The notes beneath the pieces are model-generated. The model made no database searches, was not told the origin of the DNA, and saw only the letters and a program-made list of their open reading frames with translations. Of a stretch of DNA of 26,385 nucleotides, positions 16,254 through 23,445 are shown piece by piece. Numbering within the stretch: the stretch's first letter is position 1; each line of letters begins with the position of its first letter. Both the position numbers and the translations under genes were made by a program. Origin of the DNA: Acidobacteriota bacterium (GTDB lineage: Bacteria > Acidobacteriota > Terriglobia > Terriglobales > Acidobacteriaceae). The stretch is from contig JAJZIF010000005.1 of the NCBI GenBank assembly GCA_021810735.1, positions 1 through 26,385 of the forward strand, in the 5' to 3' direction.

Positions 16254-16628
16254 ATGAAATTTCTGTGGATTGCGCTCGGCGGGGCGCTGGGAGCACTTGC
16301 CCGCTATGCAGTGGGTGTGTGGGTGTACGAGCGTATGGGAACACGATTCCCATACGGTACCCTTCTCATCAATGTCACCGGCTGCTTTTTGATGGGCCTG
16401 GTGCTGGCCATTCTGGACGCACATCTGGAGTTGAATCCGGCATGGAGATATGCGGTTCCGATCGGATTTATCGGGGCATATACAACCTTCTCCACCTTTG
16501 AGTACGAAACGCTGCACGCGATGCAGAACGGGCAGGCGGCCACGGCGCTTCTGTACTTTGGCAGCAGCCTGGTTTTGGGCTTCATGGCTGTTTGGCTGGG
16601 GATGCAGAGCGGGCGGGTGTTTGCGTAG
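16254..16628 (+). CDS. crcB: Fluoride channel CrcB/Fluc
   Basis: Small inner-membrane protein that exports toxic fluoride as a dual-topology dimer. The 124 residues and four hydrophobic segments (about 3-23, 34-55, 66-88, 96-117) are typical. Recognisable motifs are GGALGALARY (9-18), GTLLINVTGCFLMG (35-48) with the pore Asn40, and GFIGAYTTFSTFEYE (71-85) carrying the two pore phenylalanines Phe79 and Phe82 of the TTFSTF box. The ATG follows an AGGAGG with a rather long 13-nt spacing. A fluoride riboswitch immediately upstream supports both identity and regulation by fluoride. A hairpin beginning at the stop codon ends the unit. Confidence 0.96.
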   Translation: MKFLWIALGGALGALARYAVGVWVYERMGTRFPYGTLLINVTGCFLMGLVLAILDAHLELNPAWRYAVPIGFIGAYTTFSTFEYETLHAMQNGQAATALLYFGSSLVLGFMAVWLGMQSGRVFA

Positions 16629-16649
16629 GAGGCTCTGCAAAGAGCCTCC
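16628..16649 (+). terminator. Terminator-like hairpin after crcB
   Basis: Perfect 9-bp stem GGAGGCTCT/AGAGCCTCC with a GCAA tetraloop, starting at the last base of the crcB stop codon. No T-run follows, so it may stabilise the 3' end rather than terminate efficiently. Confidence 0.5.
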
Positions 16650-16747
16650 GCCGCATGGACCAGAAGGATGGCAAGCAACGATCCGGCTGGACCCTTGAGC
16701 CGGTAACGTAGGCTGCATTTGGAAGCCGTGCTAGGCTGGCGTCAGTT

Positions 16748-17473
16748 ATGCTTCGCCGTTTGACTTCTTTTCTTTTTACGCTGGCTGTGGCGGCGATAAT
16801 CGTTGCTCTCTTCTGGGGCAGAGTTTCTTTCTTCCACCGAAATGGCGACGGGGCGTTCTGGTCTTCGCGGCATGAGCGGCGCACAGCTTATGGAAAACGC
16901 TCAAGCTGGAAAGTTCGTGAGCAGCAGTACTGCGCACAATTTGATTTGACGTACATCTCGGAATACTTTGCTCACTGGCGCCGTCCGGCAGCCGGAAGCT
17001 GTTCCACGCGGATGCGCGATGGCTATCCGGTTCCTGATCCGCGCTGCACCCCGGGCGGAATCAACCCAAGCGTGACGGTGGCAATGCTGAGGAATCCCGC
17101 CTGGAGAACTGGATGCATCCGGAATCACGAATCCAGTGAGAGGGAAAAGCACAAGGCCTACCATTGGTACGGCATTCGCGAACCACGCGGAAACTACGAT
17201 GAAACGCAGGTTTGCGAACTGGATCACCTGGTACCGCTGGAACTGGGTGGTGCCGACGGGCTGGGCAACATCTGGCCGGAATGCGGGCCTTCGGGCGTTG
17301 CTCTGGAGAACCGGTACTTCAAGATCAAAGACCGGGTCGAGGATTACCTGGCCTACGAAGTGAAGTCCGGGCAAATGACGCTGCGGGAGGCGCAACGCGG
17401 CATTGCGGAAAACTGGACGCAGTACCTCGACGCGGCGAATCGCTATTGCGCAGCCACCGGCGGATGCGGCTGA
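16748..17473 (+). CDS. Membrane-anchored or secreted HNH-type nuclease-like protein
   Basis: The 241-residue protein has an N-terminal hydrophobic segment (about 6-23, SFLFTLAVAAIIVALFWG) that could be a signal anchor or signal peptide, so the catalytic part probably lies outside the cytoplasm. The C-terminal half carries an HNH-like core: CELDHLVPLELGG (156-168) with Asp159-His160, then GNIWPE (173-178) with Asn174. KIKDRVEDYLAYEV and AQRGIAENW follow. The preceding TPGGINPSVTVAML segment (101-114) also occurs with this core in proteins I know as HNH endonuclease-like. Cysteines at 62, 85, 100, 123, 156, 179, 234 and 240 could form disulfides or bind metal. Substrate is unknown; nutritional DNA degradation or defence are possibilities. 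It lies 119 bp after crcB and converges with folD. The start lacks a clear ribosome-binding site. Confidence 0.72.
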   Translation: MLRRLTSFLFTLAVAAIIVALFWGRVSFFHRNGDGAFWSSRHERRTAYGKRSSWKVREQQYCAQFDLTYISEYFAHWRRPAAGSCSTRMRDGYPVPDPRCTPGGINPSVTVAMLRNPAWRTGCIRNHESSEREKHKAYHWYGIREPRGNYDETQVCELDHLVPLELGGADGLGNIWPECGPSGVALENRYFKIKDRVEDYLAYEVKSGQMTLREAQRGIAENWTQYLDAANRYCAATGGCG

Positions 17474-17487
17474 TCAGAGTCCAGGCC

Positions 17488-18336
17488 CTAATTCCCGGCA
17501 GCTTTTTCGGCGGCTTCGACGGTCTGGGCGATGAGCGTCGCGATGGTCATGGGGCCGACCCCGCCGGGTACGGGCGTATAGGCCGAGCAGCGGTCGATGA
17601 CCTTGGAAAGCTCGATGTCTCCGACGCCGCCCGGGTGGTAGCCAGCGTCGATGACAACGGCTCCGTCGCGGATCCAGTCAGCCTTGATGAACTCAGGCTT
17701 GCCAACGGCTCCGACGAGGATTTCCGCGCGACGGACGACTTCCGCCAGATTTTTGGTGCGCGAGTGGCAGATGGTGACGGTGGCGTTGGCGCCGAGCAGC
17801 ATCATGGCCATGGGCCTGCCAAGGATGGGGCTTCGGCCGACGACGACGGCTTCCCTGCCCTCGACGGGAATCTTGTAGTGGCGGAGCATGCGCATGATGC
17901 CGCCGGGCGTGGCGGAGCCGTAAACGGGCTCGCCCATCGCCATGAGGCCAAAGCCGAGGGCGGTGACGCCATCCACGTCCTTGGCGAGGGCGATGCGGTC
18001 GAAGCAGGCGCGCTCGTCGATCTGCTTGGGCACGGGGTGTTGCAACAGGATGCCCTGGACGCGGGGATCCGCATTCAGCTCGTCGATCTTCACCAGCAGC
18101 TCGGCGGTGGAGGTTTCCTCGGGGAGATGAACGGCGAGCGAATCCATGCCGACGCGGCGGCAGGCGTTGCCCTTCATGCGGACATACGTCGCCGACGCCG
18201 GATCTGCGCCCACAAGGATGGTGGCGAGGATGGGCGTTTCGCCGCCGGTTTTGACGCGGAGCGCTTCCACGCGGGTGAGAAGTTCCCCTTCCAACTGCTT
18301 TGCATAGGCCTTACCGTCGAGTACGAGAGCGGACAT
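17488..18336 (-). CDS. folD: Bifunctional methylenetetrahydrofolate dehydrogenase/cyclohydrolase
   Basis: Interconverts 5,10-methylene-, methenyl- and 10-formyl-tetrahydrofolate, supplying one-carbon units for purines and initiator tRNA. The 282 residues match the family. Key residues are Tyr51 and catalytic Lys55 in [14 protein letters not shown], the QHPVPKQID loop (often QLPLP in other species), DVDG in [10 protein letters not shown], the Rossmann phosphate loop [11 protein letters not shown], and the C-terminal [11 protein letters not shown] signature. The ATG is preceded by a short AGG. It is the downstream neighbour of phoU on the same strand with a 115-bp gap, and it is tail to tail with the HNH gene, 14 bp apart. 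Confidence 0.96.
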   Translation of the reverse strand: MSALVLDGKAYAKQLEGELLTRVEALRVKTGGETPILATILVGADPASATYVRMKGNACRRVGMDSLAVHLPEETSTAELLVKIDELNADPRVQGILLQHPVPKQIDERACFDRIALAKDVDGVTALGFGLMAMGEPVYGSATPGGIMRMLRHYKIPVEGREAVVVGRSPILGRPMAMMLLGANATVTICHSRTKNLAEVVRRAEILVGAVGKPEFIKADWIRDGAVVIDAGYHPGGVGDIELSKVIDRCSAYTPVPGGVGPMTIATLIAQTVEAAEKAAGN

Positions 18337-18451
18337 GCACCTAGTCTAATCCGCATGCGGGGCGAGTGGTGCGTGACGAAAATCACTGGGCGTTACACCG
18401 GGGATCCAAAGACCGGATCCGGGGAGTCCCAGGATTTCCGCCTGCTGATGC

Positions 18452-19126
18452 TTATTCCGCTTCGGCCAGGCTGAGCTGGTGGCGGAGATCGGCGCCGCGG
18501 ACCCAGAAGATAACGTCAGTGGCGATGTTAGTGGCGTGGTCGGAGATGCGTTCAAGGCTGCGCGAAATCATGATGGCGAGCAACGCGTGAGCCGCGGACT
18601 CGGGCGACTTCTGGATGCACTGCACAAGCGCGGCCTGCGAGTCCCGGTTGAGGTCGTCGATTTCGTCGTCCATGGCGATGACGGATTCGGCGATCTGGGC
18701 GTCGCCGTCGAGGAGAGCCAGGATGGCGGTGCGGATCATTTTACCGGCGAGGGCGCCCATGCGGGGTATATCCGCGGGCAGTTTGGGACGGTTTTCTGCG
18801 AGTAGCTCGCTAGTACGGCTGGCGATGCCGACGGCCTGGTCGCCAATGCGCTCGAGGTCAGCGTTGATCTTGATGACGGCGAGGATGAAGCGGAGGTCGA
18901 CGGCCATGGGCTGCTCCTTGGCGAGCAGGTCGTAGGCCATTTCATCGACTTCGCGCTGAGCGAGGTTGATGGCGGTTTCGTTTTCGCGCACGTACTGGCA
19001 GAGCTCAAGGTCAGAGTTGACGTAAGCGTCCACAGCGGCTTCAACGGCCTGCTGGGCAAGCGCGGCCATGGCGAGCAGGCGGTCCTTGAGGTCGGCAAGT
19101 TGCTGATGAAAGTGAATGCGCGGCAA
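18452..19126 (-). CDS. phoU: Phosphate signalling regulator PhoU
   Basis: Cytoplasmic all-helical protein linking the Pst phosphate transporter to the PhoR/PhoB two-component system. The 224 residues contain the two expected three-helix repeats. Metal-binding acidic motifs are seen in both halves: LAQREVDEMAYDLLA and NADLERIGDQAVGIA, then MDDEIDDLNRD and SRSLERISDHATNIATDV. The start is a TTG at 19124-19126 preceded by GAGGG. It is preferred because it gives the family N-terminus xPRIHFHQQLADLKDRLL, whereas the first internal Met would cut into helix 1. No pst or pho genes are in the window, so this copy stands alone beside folD. It is divergent from the metalloprotease gene. Confidence 0.95.
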   Translation of the reverse strand: MPRIHFHQQLADLKDRLLAMAALAQQAVEAAVDAYVNSDLELCQYVRENETAINLAQREVDEMAYDLLAKEQPMAVDLRFILAVIKINADLERIGDQAVGIASRTSELLAENRPKLPADIPRMGALAGKMIRTAILALLDGDAQIAESVIAMDDEIDDLNRDSQAALVQCIQKSPESAAHALLAIMISRSLERISDHATNIATDVIFWVRGADLRHQLSLAEAE

Positions 19127-19247
19127 AGAATTTCCCTCTTTCCTTCATATTGCAACAGCAAATGTAACAGCGCGACGAAAATTGCATGAAGACGGGCTGC
19201 GGAGGGACTGACAAAAGTGCGCAGGAGGTAGTCCCGACCTTTCGCAG

Positions 19248-19271
19248 GGAGACTGATTTGGAGTAGTCTCC
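19248..19271 (+). promoter_or_regulatory. Hairpin presenting the ribosome-binding site of the metalloprotease gene
   Basis: GGAGACT (19248-19254) and AGTCTCC (19265-19271) form a perfect 7-bp stem. The only GGAG-type ribosome-binding site sits in the 10-nt loop and the start codon follows 5 nt after the stem. It could modulate translation; no regulator is known. Confidence 0.35.
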
Positions 19272-19276
19272 TCGCC

Positions 19277-21211
19277 ATGCGGAAGGTTTTCGGGGCGCTG
19301 CTGGTGATGCTGGCGATGGTTTGCCAGGCGCATGCGGGCGAACGATGGGTGGAGGTCAGTAGCCCACACTTCAAGGTGCTCACGGATGCAGGCCAGGCGG
19401 AGGCGATGGCGCTGGCCGAGCAGTTTGAGAAGATGCGCGAGACCTTCTCGGCGCTGCTGCGCGCGCACCCGAGAGATGCCGCGCCAATGCTGGTGATCGC
19501 GGTGCGAAACCGGAAGGAGTTCCGCAAGATTGAGCCGGCGCCGTATCTGGGCAAGGGCGAGCTGGACCTGGCCGGGTATTTTATGCACCGTGGCCCGCGG
19601 AACTATATCCTGCTTCGTCTGGACGTGTACGGCCCGCATCCCTATGCAACGGTTTACCACGAGTACACGCACTACCTCTTGCGCGATGACTACACGTGGA
19701 TGCCGCTGTGGCTGAATGAGGGGCTGGCCGAGTTCTACCAGAACACCGATATTCACTCGGGTGAAGTGGACCTGGGCCAGCCGGACATGAGCGACCTGAT
19801 GTATCTCCGGATGCACAGCCTGATTCCGGTGGCGACGCTGGTGCAGATTACGGCGAGCTCGCCGTACTACCACGAGGAGCAGCAGGGGACAATTTTCTAC
19901 GCCGAGTCATGGGCGCTGGTCCATTACCTGATCGTGACGGACCGGAAACACGGCACACCGCAACTGGAGAATTACGAGAGGTATCTGCAGGCGCGGGAAG
20001 ATTCGCTGACGGCGGCGAGGCATGCGTTTGGCAGCCTGCATCAATTGGACCGCGATCTGAGCGACTACCTGAATCACTTGTCGTACACGTATTTCCGGCT
20101 GAAGCTGAAGATGCGAATCAACAAGGCAGAATTCCACGCGCAGGCGGTGCCGGAAACCGAAGCGGATGCGATCCGCGCAGGCATCCTTGTGGACAACCGC
20201 CGGATGGACGCGGCGCGAGCCCTGCTGAAGTCCGTATTGAAGCGGGATCCCAACAGCGCGATCGGCAACCGGATGATGGGCTACCTGGAAATGAATGCCG
20301 GCCACCTGCGAGCCGCGGAGAATTGGTATGCCGGAGCGCAGCAACTGGATCCGGGAAGCTACGAGGCCAACTACCGGTTTGCCGAATGTGCGATGCGCAA
20401 CGGGGACGAAATCGAGGACGCCAGAGTGGAAGCCAGCCTGCGGAAAGCGATTGCGCTGAATCCACAATTTGCACCGGCGTATGACTTGCTGGCGCAGTTT
20501 TACAACGTGCACCAGGAGCACGAGCACGAGGCGCACATGCTGGAAGCGCAGGCGATCTCCCTGGAGCCGGAGAATGTGCAGTTCCGGTTGAATGCAGCCG
20601 TGGGGCTGGCAAACCAGCAGGACTATGCGAACGCACTGATGGTGCTTGATGCGGCGCGGCACGTGGCGAGAAGCCATGCTGCCATGGCGATGATTGAAGA
20701 AGAAGCGCAGCGGATCCGCATGGCGCAGGCGATTGTGGCGCGCGAAAAAGAAGAGCAGCAAGCCGCGATGAGGGCCCAGCGTCCCACGTATTCGCCGGAG
20801 ACGGCGCCGGGGCCGGTTGGGTCGACTCATAGTCGATTCCAGACGCAGCGGATTCAGGCCGCGGTCACCACGAAGGATGGATCGGGACCGGTGGTGAACC
20901 TGGGCCAGAAAGTGCCGGATTATCCGAGCGGGCCGCCGAGTGGACCAGAGCATGTGGCAACAGGCGTGGTGAAAGAGTCGACCTGCTACAGTCCGACGAT
21001 GCTGGTGCTGACGCTCGACGTTGGCGGAAAGAGCCTGACACTGTACCGGCGTAACTACTTCGACGTAAGGTTTTCGGCGATTGGATTGGAGATCCGGGGC
21101 GAGTTGCATCCGTGCACGGACCTGGTGGGCAAACACGCGCGGATTACGTATGCGGCGGTGAACAACTCCGCGGCTGCGGGCCAGATTCTTACACTACAGC
21201 TGAGCAAGTAG
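19277..21211 (+). CDS. Secreted gluzincin-type metalloprotease-like protein with TPR repeats
   Basis: The 644-residue protein begins with a signal peptide (about 1-20, KVFGALLVMLAMVCQAHA), so it is exported. The N-terminal third is a DUF1570/peptidase MA-like domain: WVEVSSPHFKVLTDAG, then the zinc motif HEYTH (His128, Glu129, His132) and WLNEGLAEFYQ with Glu148 as the likely third ligand. Residues about 305-480 are helical and TPR-like, for example AARALLKSVLKRDPNSAIGNRMMGYLEMNAGHL-type units with Ala/Tyr/Pro spacing. A Gln/Pro-rich linker (about 490-560) leads to a small C-terminal domain of predicted beta strands with two cysteines. The substrate is unknown. The ribosome-binding site (GGAG, 19260-19263) lies in the loop of a 7-bp hairpin 13 nt before the ATG. 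It converges on nothing and is followed by hppD after 231 bp. Confidence 0.8.
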   Translation: MRKVFGALLVMLAMVCQAHAGERWVEVSSPHFKVLTDAGQAEAMALAEQFEKMRETFSALLRAHPRDAAPMLVIAVRNRKEFRKIEPAPYLGKGELDLAGYFMHRGPRNYILLRLDVYGPHPYATVYHEYTHYLLRDDYTWMPLWLNEGLAEFYQNTDIHSGEVDLGQPDMSDLMYLRMHSLIPVATLVQITASSPYYHEEQQGTIFYAESWALVHYLIVTDRKHGTPQLENYERYLQAREDSLTAARHAFGSLHQLDRDLSDYLNHLSYTYFRLKLKMRINKAEFHAQAVPETEADAIRAGILVDNRRMDAARALLKSVLKRDPNSAIGNRMMGYLEMNAGHLRAAENWYAGAQQLDPGSYEANYRFAECAMRNGDEIEDARVEASLRKAIALNPQFAPAYDLLAQFYNVHQEHEHEAHMLEAQAISLEPENVQFRLNAAVGLANQQDYANALMVLDAARHVARSHAAMAMIEEEAQRIRMAQAIVAREKEEQQAAMRAQRPTYSPETAPGPVGSTHSRFQTQRIQAAVTTKDGSGPVVNLGQKVPDYPSGPPSGPEHVATGVVKESTCYSPTMLVLTLDVGGKSLTLYRRNYFDVRFSAIGLEIRGELHPCTDLVGKHARITYAAVNNSAAAGQILTLQLSK

Positions 21212-21237
21212 CGGCAAGGAATAGATAGCTGCCATCA

Positions 21238-21301
21238 CCCGCTGCAAGTTGCCTTGTAATGAGTCTTTTACACGGTTTGTGATATTCCCGGGAGCAGCGG
21301 G
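21238..21301. repeat. Widely spaced 8-bp inverted repeat upstream of hppD
   Basis: CCCGCTGC (21238-21245) and GCAGCGGG (21294-21301) are perfect inverted copies separated by 48 bp, in the 231-bp space before hppD. They could be arms of a structured leader or the end of the preceding transcript. No promoter here is convincing (TTGCCA at 21346-21351 with a poor -10). Confidence 0.4.
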
Positions 21302-21442
21302 ATAACCGATCTGGTATGGGGTGTCACTTGTGAGTCCCGGCCCCTTTGCCAGTCGTTGTGCTTTGGCGTTAGTTTATAGGGTCGCAATGGGATTTCGGCC
21401 GATAGCGAACCCGTAGCGAAAAATCTGTGGAGTGTAGAAGTT

Positions 21443-22582
21443 ATGTCAACCCTTGTTCACCCGGAAGTGCAAACCCAAAAGGATTATCTGCCGCTGAACG
21501 GCACCGACCACGTGGAGTTCTACGTCGGCAACGCGCGCCAGGCCGCATTTTTTTACCGCATGGCCTTCGGCTTCAGCCTGGTGGCCTACGCCGGGCCGGA
21601 GACGGGCGTGCGGGATCGCGCCTCGTATGTGCTCCAGCAGGGAAAGATTCGGTTTGTGCTGACAACCCCGCTACGTCCGGACGGAGAAATTGCAGCCCAC
21701 GTGCACCTGCACGGCGACGGCGTGCGCGACATCGCGCTTTGGGTGGACGATGCGCGCCAGGCGTGGAAAGAGACGACCAGACGCGGCGCGAGGAGCATTC
21801 GCGAGCCGATGGAATTGAAGGATGAGTCCGGCGTGGTGAAGCTGGCCTCGATTGCGACCTACGGTGATACGATTCACACCTTTGTGGAGCGCGACAACTA
21901 CAACGGCGCCTTCATGCCGGGTTATCGCCCCGAGGTGGGCGCGAATGGCGGGGTGGATCCGCTGGCGCGGCCCGTGGGCCTGAAGTACGTGGACCACATG
22001 GTCGGCAACGTGGGCTGGAACGAGATGAACCGCTGGGTGGATTACTACGCGGATATTCTTGGCTTCTCTCTCTACCAGCACTTTGACGATAAGGATATTT
22101 CGACGGAGTATTCGGCACTGATGTCGAAGGTGATGGCGAACGGGAACGGGCGCGTGAAGTTCCCGATCAACGAGCCGGCCGAGGGGCGCAAGAAATCGCA
22201 GGTGGAAGAGTACCTGGAGTTTTACCACGGACCGGGTGTGCAGCACGTGGCCATGGCCACGGACGACATTCTGGACACGGTGACGAAGCTTCAGGAACAG
22301 GGCGTGCCCTTCCTGAAGGTTCCGCACAGCTACTACACGGAACTGGAAGGCCGCGTGGGCAAGATTGACGAGCCGATCGATGAACTGGAGAAGCTGGGCA
22401 TCCTGGTGGACCGCGACGATGAAGGCTACATGCTGCAGATCTTTACCAAACCGGTGGAAGACAGGCCAACGCTGTTCTACGAGATCATCCAGCGCAAAGG
22501 GAGCCGGAGCTTCGGCAAGGGCAACTTCAAGGCGCTCTTCGAAGCCATTGAGCGCGAGCAGGAGCTGAGAGGAAATCTGTAG
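21443..22582 (+). CDS. hppD: 4-hydroxyphenylpyruvate dioxygenase
   Basis: Non-haem iron enzyme converting 4-hydroxyphenylpyruvate to homogentisate in tyrosine breakdown. The 379 residues show two vicinal-oxygen-chelate modules. The first begins at GTDHVEFYVGNARQAAFFY (20-38). The catalytic one carries the iron ligands His185 (YVDHMVGNV), His268 (GVQHVAMAT) and Glu347 (LFYEIIQRKG). ALMSKVM and the C-terminal FGKGNFKALFEAIEREQ are also typical and close the active site. The ATG has GGAG 10 nt upstream. It ends at a strong hairpin shared with the convergent HAD gene. Homogentisate dioxygenase (hmgA) and later steps are not in the window, so homogentisate may be degraded or used elsewhere. Phenylalanine hydroxylase is encoded 6.5 kb away. 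Confidence 0.97.
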   Translation: MSTLVHPEVQTQKDYLPLNGTDHVEFYVGNARQAAFFYRMAFGFSLVAYAGPETGVRDRASYVLQQGKIRFVLTTPLRPDGEIAAHVHLHGDGVRDIALWVDDARQAWKETTRRGARSIREPMELKDESGVVKLASIATYGDTIHTFVERDNYNGAFMPGYRPEVGANGGVDPLARPVGLKYVDHMVGNVGWNEMNRWVDYYADILGFSLYQHFDDKDISTEYSALMSKVMANGNGRVKFPINEPAEGRKKSQVEEYLEFYHGPGVQHVAMATDDILDTVTKLQEQGVPFLKVPHSYYTELEGRVGKIDEPIDELEKLGILVDRDDEGYMLQIFTKPVEDRPTLFYEIIQRKGSRSFGKGNFKALFEAIEREQELRGNL

Positions 22583-22610
22583 GACTGTTCTTGTTCCCAC
22601 ACAAATGATG

Positions 22611-22642
22611 TAAGAAGCCGCTCCGGATGGAGCGGCTTCTTA
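22611..22642. terminator. Bidirectional terminator between hppD and the HAD gene
   Basis: A 14-bp perfect stem (22611-22624 with 22629-22642; core GAAGCCGCTCC/GGAGCGGCTTC) with loop GGAT lies 28 nt after hppD and 17 nt after the convergent HAD gene. T-residues at the end of either arm allow it to serve both strands. Confidence 0.75.
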
Positions 22643-22659
22643 CTGCGTGGATGGCGAAT

Positions 22660-23355
22660 CTAGTTTGCCACGGCGACGGCGGTTTCGCGGTCGACGGGTG
22701 TAAATTCGAGTTCGATGAGGCCGTCGTGGATTTGCAGCGAGACATCTTGGAGGGAATTCACGATCCAGTCAGCGGCAGCCAGGCTTTCGATGGGATAGGA
22801 AAAGAGCGTGGCGAGGACTTTGCATCCGGCGGCGTGGCCAGCCTGGACGCCGGCAGCTGAGTCTTCAATGACGAGGCAGTCGGCGGCCGCGAGGCCGAGG
22901 AGTTCCGCGCCCTTGAGGTAAGGCTCGGGATGGGGTTTGCCGTTCTGGACGAGTTCGGCAGTAATGAAGCGCTCGGGCACGGGGATACCGCCGTTTTCGA
23001 GACGGACACGGGCGAGGCGCTCGGTGGCCGAAGTGACGACGGTCCAACGCCTGGAGGCATTGGCGCCAGCATGGAGTTTTGCGAGGAATTCGGGGACGCC
23101 TGCGAGGATTTCGAGGTCTTCGTTGTCTTCAACCTCGAGGTCTTCAATGCGTTGGAGACCAGCCATGGCGTCGATGTCAGGACGCAGAAAGCGGACCGTA
23201 TCCAGGGCGCGACGACCATGCGCCAGGCGGACAGCGAGTTCGGGATCAACATCGTATTCGATAGCCCAGCGCCGCCAGCTGCGCTCGACGGAGCCGAGGG
23301 AGCTGACGAGCACGCCGTCCATGTCAAAAAGAATGCCGCGGGTTTGAATCTTCAC
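22660..23355 (-). CDS. HAD-family phosphatase, sugar-phosphatase/beta-phosphoglucomutase-like
   Basis: The 231-residue cytoplasmic hydrolase has all four HAD motifs. Motif I is LFDMDGVL (Asp11, Asp13), motif II is VVTSAT (Ser109), motif III is Lys140 in NGKPHPEPYLKGAELLG, and motif IV is VIEDSAAGVQAG (Glu164, Asp165). The helical cap lies between motifs I and II (about 17-85). The GKPxPEPYLKGAELLG plus EDSxAGVxAGxAAG pattern is that of small-sugar phosphatases and beta-phosphoglucomutases; the substrate cannot be told. The start is a GTG at 23353-23355. The AAGG before it is too close to be a normal ribosome-binding site, so the start or a leaderless message is open. It is divergent from the beta-lactamase-like gene with a 90-bp gap. 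Confidence 0.87.
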   Translation of the reverse strand: MKIQTRGILFDMDGVLVSSLGSVERSWRRWAIEYDVDPELAVRLAHGRRALDTVRFLRPDIDAMAGLQRIEDLEVEDNEDLEILAGVPEFLAKLHAGANASRRWTVVTSATERLARVRLENGGIPVPERFITAELVQNGKPHPEPYLKGAELLGLAAADCLVIEDSAAGVQAGHAAGCKVLATLFSYPIESLAAADWIVNSLQDVSLQIHDGLIELEFTPVDRETAVAVAN

Positions 23356-23445
23356 CTTTCAAGGGTAGCAGTTTTGACATGCCGCGATGGCGCGCCAGCC
23401 CGGCTGGTGTACGGTGGTTGAATCGAGATTCGCGCGGAGGAAACG

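Noticed and set aside
18395..18428. GGATCC-containing repeats between phoU and folD as a terminator or operator
   Set aside because: Two short palindromic sites 19 bp apart, with no stable long stem and no T-run; probably chance.
19907..21136. 409-codon minus-strand open frame over the metalloprotease gene
   Set aside because: Antisense shadow rich in His/Arg/Gln with no recognisable domain; the plus-strand frame has a signal peptide and HEYTH motif.
23374..23379. Perfect TTGACA as -35 of the beta-lactamase-like gene
   Set aside because: No acceptable -10 lies 16-19 bp downstream; only GC-rich sequence is found there.
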